Shown here: piece by piece, positions 59,744 to 64,000 of the stretch
How positions within the stretch are numbered: position 1 is the stretch's first letter
How the letters are laid out: each line of letters opens with the position of its first letter
Assembly (NCBI GenBank): GCA_019925795.1
Contig: CM034315.1
Coordinates: 1,798,001 to 1,862,000 of the forward strand
DNA length: 64,000 nucleotides
Direction: 5' to 3'
Source: Dendrobium chrysotoxum
Taxonomy: Eukaryota; Streptophyta; Magnoliopsida; Asparagales; Orchidaceae
Position numbers and translations under genes: made by a program
The notes under the pieces: model-generated
What the model saw: only the letters and a program-made list of their open reading frames with translations
The model's database searches: none
Told to the model about the DNA's origin: nothing

Positions 59744-60300
59744 TGCATCTCACTTTTTCTCCACTGTAGCAGCCAGCCTGAGTCACCTGTATTCCTCCAC
59801 CTTAATCCATCCAACCAACATCTCCTGAACTTCTATTCCAGCCCTTTGTCCTCTCTAACTACTCAAACAATACAACCATTCTTAACCCCCTATACACCAA
59901 ACTATCACATCTCTAACCACTTGCTATAAACGGCAGCCCCCATCTTTAACCTGCTCGCCTTCTACAATAGTGAAGTTCTCAACATCTCACCACTTCCAAT
60001 CTACCACCTAATAGCTACCTACATTCTCTCTTGCCTCCCCCTCTCTCTCCATTATTATTATTCTTAGTAAAAAAAAAGAGATAGCAAAATGAGGAAACAA
60101 AAAAAGAAGGGAGAGAAATTGTGTGTTTGCCCGTGTTATCATCGGCTCATCATCACCGTCGTCATATGTTGCATCGATACGGATACGACGACACGGATAT
60201 GACACGATACAGATACGGGACACATCAATTCTTAAAAATACAAGATACTGGTACGGCGCGGACACGACATTATAATTTATAAATCATACATAAAAATTAA
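59744..60300. other. Intron 9 non-coding sequence
   Basis: Pyrimidine-rich to about 60050. A short minisatellite of GATACGGATACGACGACACG-type words lies at 60170-60265. No gene is recognised. Confidence 0.45.
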
Positions 60301-60570
60301 GAAAACAATCAACAACAACAACAACAACAACATCAAGCCTTTATCCCACTACGTGGGGTCGGCTACATGAATCCTTTTTCTCCATTGTGTCCTATTAAAA
60401 ATCAAATTCTCGTTTAAATCTAATAAAGAAAGATCATTTCTAATATTTTCTAACCAAGTCTTTTTAGGTCTACCTCTACCTTTCTTAACATAAGTCAAAT
60501 CTAAGACCTCTACTTTCCTAACCGGGTCATCGGGAGGCCGCCGTTTTACGTGACCAAACCATCTAAGGCT
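60301..60570 (-). mobile_element. RTE-type LINE 3' end with (CAA)n tail
   Basis: The minus-strand frame at 60582-60349 keeps SLRWFGHVKRRPPDDPVRKVE and KKTWLENIRNDLSLLDL, followed by the ADPT ending. The tail appears as (CAA)n at 60305-60331. It is the best conserved of the four RTE copies and strongly 5' truncated. Confidence 0.8.
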
Positions 60571-60664
60571 GTTGACCCCCACAACTCAAACCTCGCATAA
60601 AAGGACAAAAATGAAGAATCAAGTAGTGCGCGGGTTGGTCCGACACATCACTTGAAGGGTTAAA

Positions 60665-61350
60665 TAACCTCTGATTGCCAAACAGACGGCGCCGTTGCGA
60701 TCAGAACATCAAATTCTGCTAGGTCGAGGCCCCTCGCAGTTGAATCGGATGAGATCGGTCAAAAGGGATGGCTGACACCCGAAATTAAAACGCGAGGCTG
60801 ATCAAATGAAGTCTGATCGCAAAACGGACTTCACCATTGCGTTCAGAACATCGCAAATACTCAAAAACTACATTTTTCGTGTTCAATTTGGATAACTTGA
60901 ATTGGTTTCACGAATCCCGAGACAACACGCTTATCGAGGAAAAGAGGCCTCGGCATTGCCCAAACGAAGTCCGATTGCAAAACGGATCTCGTCATTGCAT
61001 TCAGAATATTACAAATACTAAGGAACTACATTTTGGGTTATCCAGATTAGTGGCACGAATTTCGAGACAATATGAATGTTGCTCGGCGCTACCCAAATGA
61101 CGTCGGATCGACAAACGGATTTCGCCAGTGCGTCCGGATCGCCGTCAATACCCTAAATGCACTACCAATTTGTTCAGTTAAGGTGGTGCACGCAAATCGA
61201 GGTGATCTCCATGCAAAAATATACAAATTTGTGCCCAGACAATGTCGGATCGACAAACGGACTGCGTCGTTGCGACCGGAACATCGACAATACCCTAAAT
61301 TCACTATTAATTTGTCTAATTTTAATATTCGGCAAATTCGACATATTTAA
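60665..61350. repeat. Diverged ~140-bp tandem repeat, five copies
   Basis: Copies headed by TNGATNGNNAAACGGA start near 60674, 60812, 60969, 61101 and 61244, with spacing of 132-157. The shared core includes CGCCGTTGCG, CNGGAACATCG and AATACCCTAAAT. The family at 57027-57230 is the same. Such arrays are often found in retroelement untranslated regions. Confidence 0.75.
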
Positions 61351-62250
61351 CGAGGCAATGTGCACACAGTTCGAGGAAATTACACGCAGATTTAGACGAT
61401 TGTTGACTAATTAAGGCATTGTTGTTCTCTTGAATTAATGAGAGGATGACAGATCATTAGCATGACTTTTTATTTAGCACAAAATTGGAAAGTCAAAACC
61501 ACGGAAGATCAAATCTCAATTTAATACCTTATCTCATTTTGTCAAAATTCCATCATTTCAGTCAATCCTTCTGCTCATCACCAGCTGGCCTCCATCAATC
61601 CCTCATTTCATCGTTAAATCAAGGTGAAACGAACAAACGCTGGTGGTTTTCTTGCTGCCTTCGCTCCCAAGCACAAGGTCCCTCTACTTCTTGTTCGATT
61701 CTCCACCTCTCATTTGGAAATCCCGAGCCCCTCTTCCTCAGCCAGATCAAACGAAACCTTGGGCCATCCGTTGGCAAGAGTCCTCAGATTCACTTGGCGT
61801 TACCAGTTCTTCCTTCAAACGCAAGTCGATCAGAAATTCATCCTGGTCTCTAAGTCCAAGCTGCAAGCCTATTTCTTCTCAACAACCTCTACGCCAACCT
61901 CCCGCTTCCTCCACCTAAACCAACACCTGCTATCCCTCAAGTCAGAAGAACTACACAACAGCAGCAAAACCTCCCTAGCCTTACCCGTCTACAGCAAGAA
62001 GCCCTCTACCTGAAATCTCCCTTCCGTCCCAAACATCCAAACGCCTCTCCTCTACTGTTTTGAACTCCTCAACTCAGCCACAAAGCTCCCCTCCACTTGC
62101 TCTTACACCTCAAAACCGAAACCAAGCCCCTCCACGTGAAGTCCTCTACTCAAGCCAAACCTTCACGTCTACACACCTGACCTCCCTTCTTCTGCTTGAT
62201 TGAATCAAGCCCGGCATCTCACAGGAAGAAGCCGAACCCCAGCTTCCTCC
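61351..62250 (+). other. Pyrimidine-rich sequence before the gene-fragment chimera
   Basis: Several plus-strand frames of 90-129 codons (61485-62013) are Ser/Pro-rich without recognised domains. They may be leader or further captured sequence. Confidence 0.35.
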
Positions 62251-62652
62251 GTCCAACCCATCGCCAATGGAGCCACAGTCCCCTCCATCGATACAGACTT
62301 TGATGGGTGCATGAGGCTGATCAGTGAGGTAATGGCTGGGCTTCTGATTTACCTTGCGAATTCCCTGAATTCGCTTAGACTTGAAGGTCAGAAGACGACA
62401 GCAATTGAAATCTTGCAACAGTTTGATTGGGAGGTTCCCGACTGATTAATCGTCCCTGGAGGAAGTCTTGGGAATATCTATTCCTTCTACAAGGGATTCA
62501 GCATGTGCAAAGAGCTTTGTCATGTTGACCAAATGCAACGACTTGTCTGCGCCCAGGCTGCAAGTGCCAACCCTTTATACTTCCATTACAAATCAGGATG
62601 GAGTGATTTCAAGTCGGTCACTGCTGCTGAAACATTTGCCCCTGCTATCCAG
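62251..62652 (+). pseudogene. Captured fragment of plastidial threonine synthase, ~134 codons
   Basis: The frame reads VQPIANGA, SIDTDFDGCMRLI, IYLANSLNSLRLEGQKT, AIEILQQFDWEVPD, a TGA at 62443-62445, then LIVPGGSLGNIYSFYKGFSM, RLVCAQAASANPLYFHYKSG and ETFAPAIQ. These are central, PLP-binding-domain segments of plant threonine synthase (phosphohomoserine to threonine). The stop replaces the Trp of the conserved PDW. Introns are absent over the fragment, and no frameshift was seen. The N-terminal and C-terminal parts are missing. It lies inside intron 9 of the carboxypeptidase gene and is therefore a transposed or retroposed copy. Confidence 0.88.
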
Positions 62653-63125
62653 TTTGAAAACCCTTCGGCAGATATTCGGCATTCAAGGGAAGTTTCTTCT
62701 GGAATACAAATTTCTGGACATAGATCATTTACTAAATATAATGATCATGATTTGGATCACTTTGGTTTTCAACCTTCAAGCATAAAAATGGTAAGAAAAA
62801 GGTTCTCCACTGACTCTAACACTACATGATCATCCGTGGAGGGACAGGAAGGGCCATTCTTAAGTTCACAGAGAAAGGTTGCATCACGGGTATCTCCTAC
62901 AAGGATTGGACTTAGGAGGTCCACATCTCCACAAGGCCATAGGTTCCAAATGAGTTCTCCTGGATGGGTGATTGAAGCAGCTTCACGATCTCATTCTGAA
63001 GTTGACTTTCAGTTTCACAGAGCAAGTGAGAGTAATGGTTGGTTTGGAAGAAACTTAGCAATAGATGATGGTGTTCAGCAATCTGTTGCTCTGATGACAT
63101 ACAATAAATATGGAGGGCAGCGCCA
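62653..63125 (+). pseudogene. Unidentified captured coding fragment fused in frame to threonine synthase
   Basis: The threonine synthase frame continues without interruption for about 58 codons (SGHRSFTKYNDHDLDHFGF and onward) to TGA at 62827-62829, then in the same frame for about 98 codons (RKVASRVSPTRIGLRRSTSP, ASESNGWFGRN, ALMTYNKYGGQ). The composition is like real protein (Ser/Arg-rich, no low complexity). I do not recognise the family. It may come from one or two host genes. Confidence 0.55.
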
Positions 63126-63129
63126 AAGA

Positions 63130-63266
63130 GAGCTCTTGAGGCCATGTTTCACAAACCCACTTTCTCACTCAATGCTTATACTAATGGAATGTTCTCAAAA
63201 CTATTGAATGGTTCTTCTGAGTTTTCTCTCACGTATGAAGATGAGGATGGAGACTGAATACTAGTT
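63130..63266 (+). pseudogene. Aux/IAA-like fragment
   Basis: A frame shifted relative to the previous fragment reads MFSKLLNGSSEFSLTYEDED followed by Gly-Asp, TGA at 63255-63257, and Ile-Leu-Val. This resembles the LTYEDNEGD...MLVGDVPW block of the PB1 domain in auxin-response repressors. Only about 45 codons are present and the match is short, so the identity is probable rather than certain. Confidence 0.5.
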
Positions 63267-63462
63267 GAAGCTTTTGCTGATATTGATAATCTGATGAATG
63301 CCAAGAATTTCTTTAGAGTATTTAAGAAGACAAAGTATTGTAGATATACTTTTGTGTATAACAGCCTTCTAAAAAGCTTATGTGAAGGCCAAGGTTTATG
63401 ATCCAGAATTTTTGGGAAATATGATACTAGCAGGAGCTAGGCCAGATGCAGAGAATATTTTC
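63267..63462 (+). pseudogene. Pentatricopeptide repeat (PPR) protein fragment
   Basis: The frame shows FADIDNLMNAKNFFRVFKKT and TFVYNSLLKS, then after a one-base shift AYVKAKVYDPEFLGNMILAG and ARPDAE. The 35-residue helix-pair pattern and VYNSLLKAYVKA-type motif are typical of P-class PPR proteins that bind organellar RNA. It directly follows the Aux/IAA-like piece, so at least three host sources are joined. Confidence 0.72.
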
Positions 63463-64000
63463 CCCTCTTATTCTATTATTTTTGTTATTATTATTGTCAA
63501 TGTTTGAAAAAGAGAGGGTGGGAGAGATTCAAAAAAGAAAGAGAAGAAACAAAAAGAGAAAAGATTTTCAAAAAAAAAAAGAGAGAGAAAGAAAGATCTT
63601 TTGCAAATAAGAGAGAACTCGTCCCGGCGTTTGCAGCGCGGCGAACGACCACCTATACACGCTTTTCTCTAGCGTGGTGGGAGGGAATTCGTTGCGAAGC
63701 TTGCGACGAGTCGGGAAATCTCCTTCATGCCCTCGACGTACACGTCGAGCCGGAAAACCGCCCATACACGCTTTTCTCTAGCGTGGTGGGAAGGGAACCC
63801 GGTGCGACGCCTACGACGAGGCGGGTAGACCCTGTACACGCTTTTCTCTAGCGTGGCGGGGACGAATATAAGTACCCGTCGGCGCTTCAGCACCTACGGG
63901 GAAAGAACTGCTTTTCTTTTGAAACAGGTGCCCGAGGACCCATACACGCCTTTCTCTGGCGTGGTGGGATTGAAGACTTTACGGCCGCGGTGTCATCCGA
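63463..64000 (+). repeat. Purine-rich leader and hairpin-motif repeat at the window edge
   Basis: 63500-63600 is an A/G-rich run. From 63655 the word TACACGCTTTTCTCTAGCGT followed by GGTGGG recurs at about 63655, 63764, 63835 and 63942. Each copy contains CACGC and GCGTG that can pair around a 9-base loop. The array may be part of an LTR or leader of the element carrying the gene fragments. It continues beyond the window. Confidence 0.65.

Noticed and set aside
60120..60290. Possible gene frame over the GATACGGATACG region
   Set aside because: Short minisatellite words explain the frame; no protein similarity is recognised.
62251..63462. Continuation exons of the carboxypeptidase gene
   Set aside because: The segments match threonine synthase, PPR and Aux/IAA-like proteins, and none matches the expected downstream carboxypeptidase motifs.

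Overview
The window is nuclear DNA from a flowering plant with a repeat-rich genome. The evidence is spliced host genes with GT-AG introns, plant LTR retrotransposons, L1- and RTE-type LINEs, ricesleeper-type hAT transposons and several MITE families. I cannot name the species. A 26.8 kb intron packed with transposons points to a large-genome lineage, but that is inference only.

Host genes are few. A single-exon A20/AN1 zinc-finger stress-associated protein lies on the minus strand at 4515-4961. A secreted M14 metallocarboxypeptidase of the SOL1 / carboxypeptidase D type lies on the plus strand. It starts at 25281, and nine exons can be traced to 56864, with the rest beyond the window. Its fifth intron (27156-53918) and ninth intron (56865 to beyond 64000) hold most of the right-hand 37 kb.

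Layout. 1-6128: AT-rich flank with nested MITEs, a foldback MITE and the zinc-finger gene. 6138-15103: one small MITE split by two later insertions, a 5'-truncated L1 LINE (6162-8480) and a gag-only LTR retrotransposon (8539-14992). 15104-17871: AT-rich spacer with a SINE-like block. 17872-22999: a complete hAT transposon with matching 8-bp target duplications and a three-exon transposase whose introns keep frame. 23366-24775: an RTE LINE remnant interrupted by a hAT-derived MITE. 25281-27155: carboxypeptidase exons 1-5. 28000-33215: a decayed copia element with an RTE LINE inside. 33221-37604: a small LTR retrotransposon carrying pieces of two housekeeping genes, ribonucleotide reductase R2 and a cytosolic-type aspartyl-tRNA synthetase, joined in one frame. 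38215-53462: a Ty3/gypsy chromovirus whose 3' LTR is split by a 7.0 kb TG...CA insertion that looks like a giant solo LTR. 53919-56864: exons 6-9. 57000-64000: a Tip100-like hAT remnant, a hAT MITE, diverged ~140-bp tandem repeats, an RTE tail, and a second chimera of gene fragments (threonine synthase, an unidentified part, an Aux/IAA-like part and a PPR part), then a hairpin-motif repeat at the window edge.

Most valuable observations: two independent chimeras of captured host exons; an apparently intact hAT beside three short elements with the same termini; a layered insertion order that can be read from target duplications; and reading frames broken almost only by C-to-T type stop codons.
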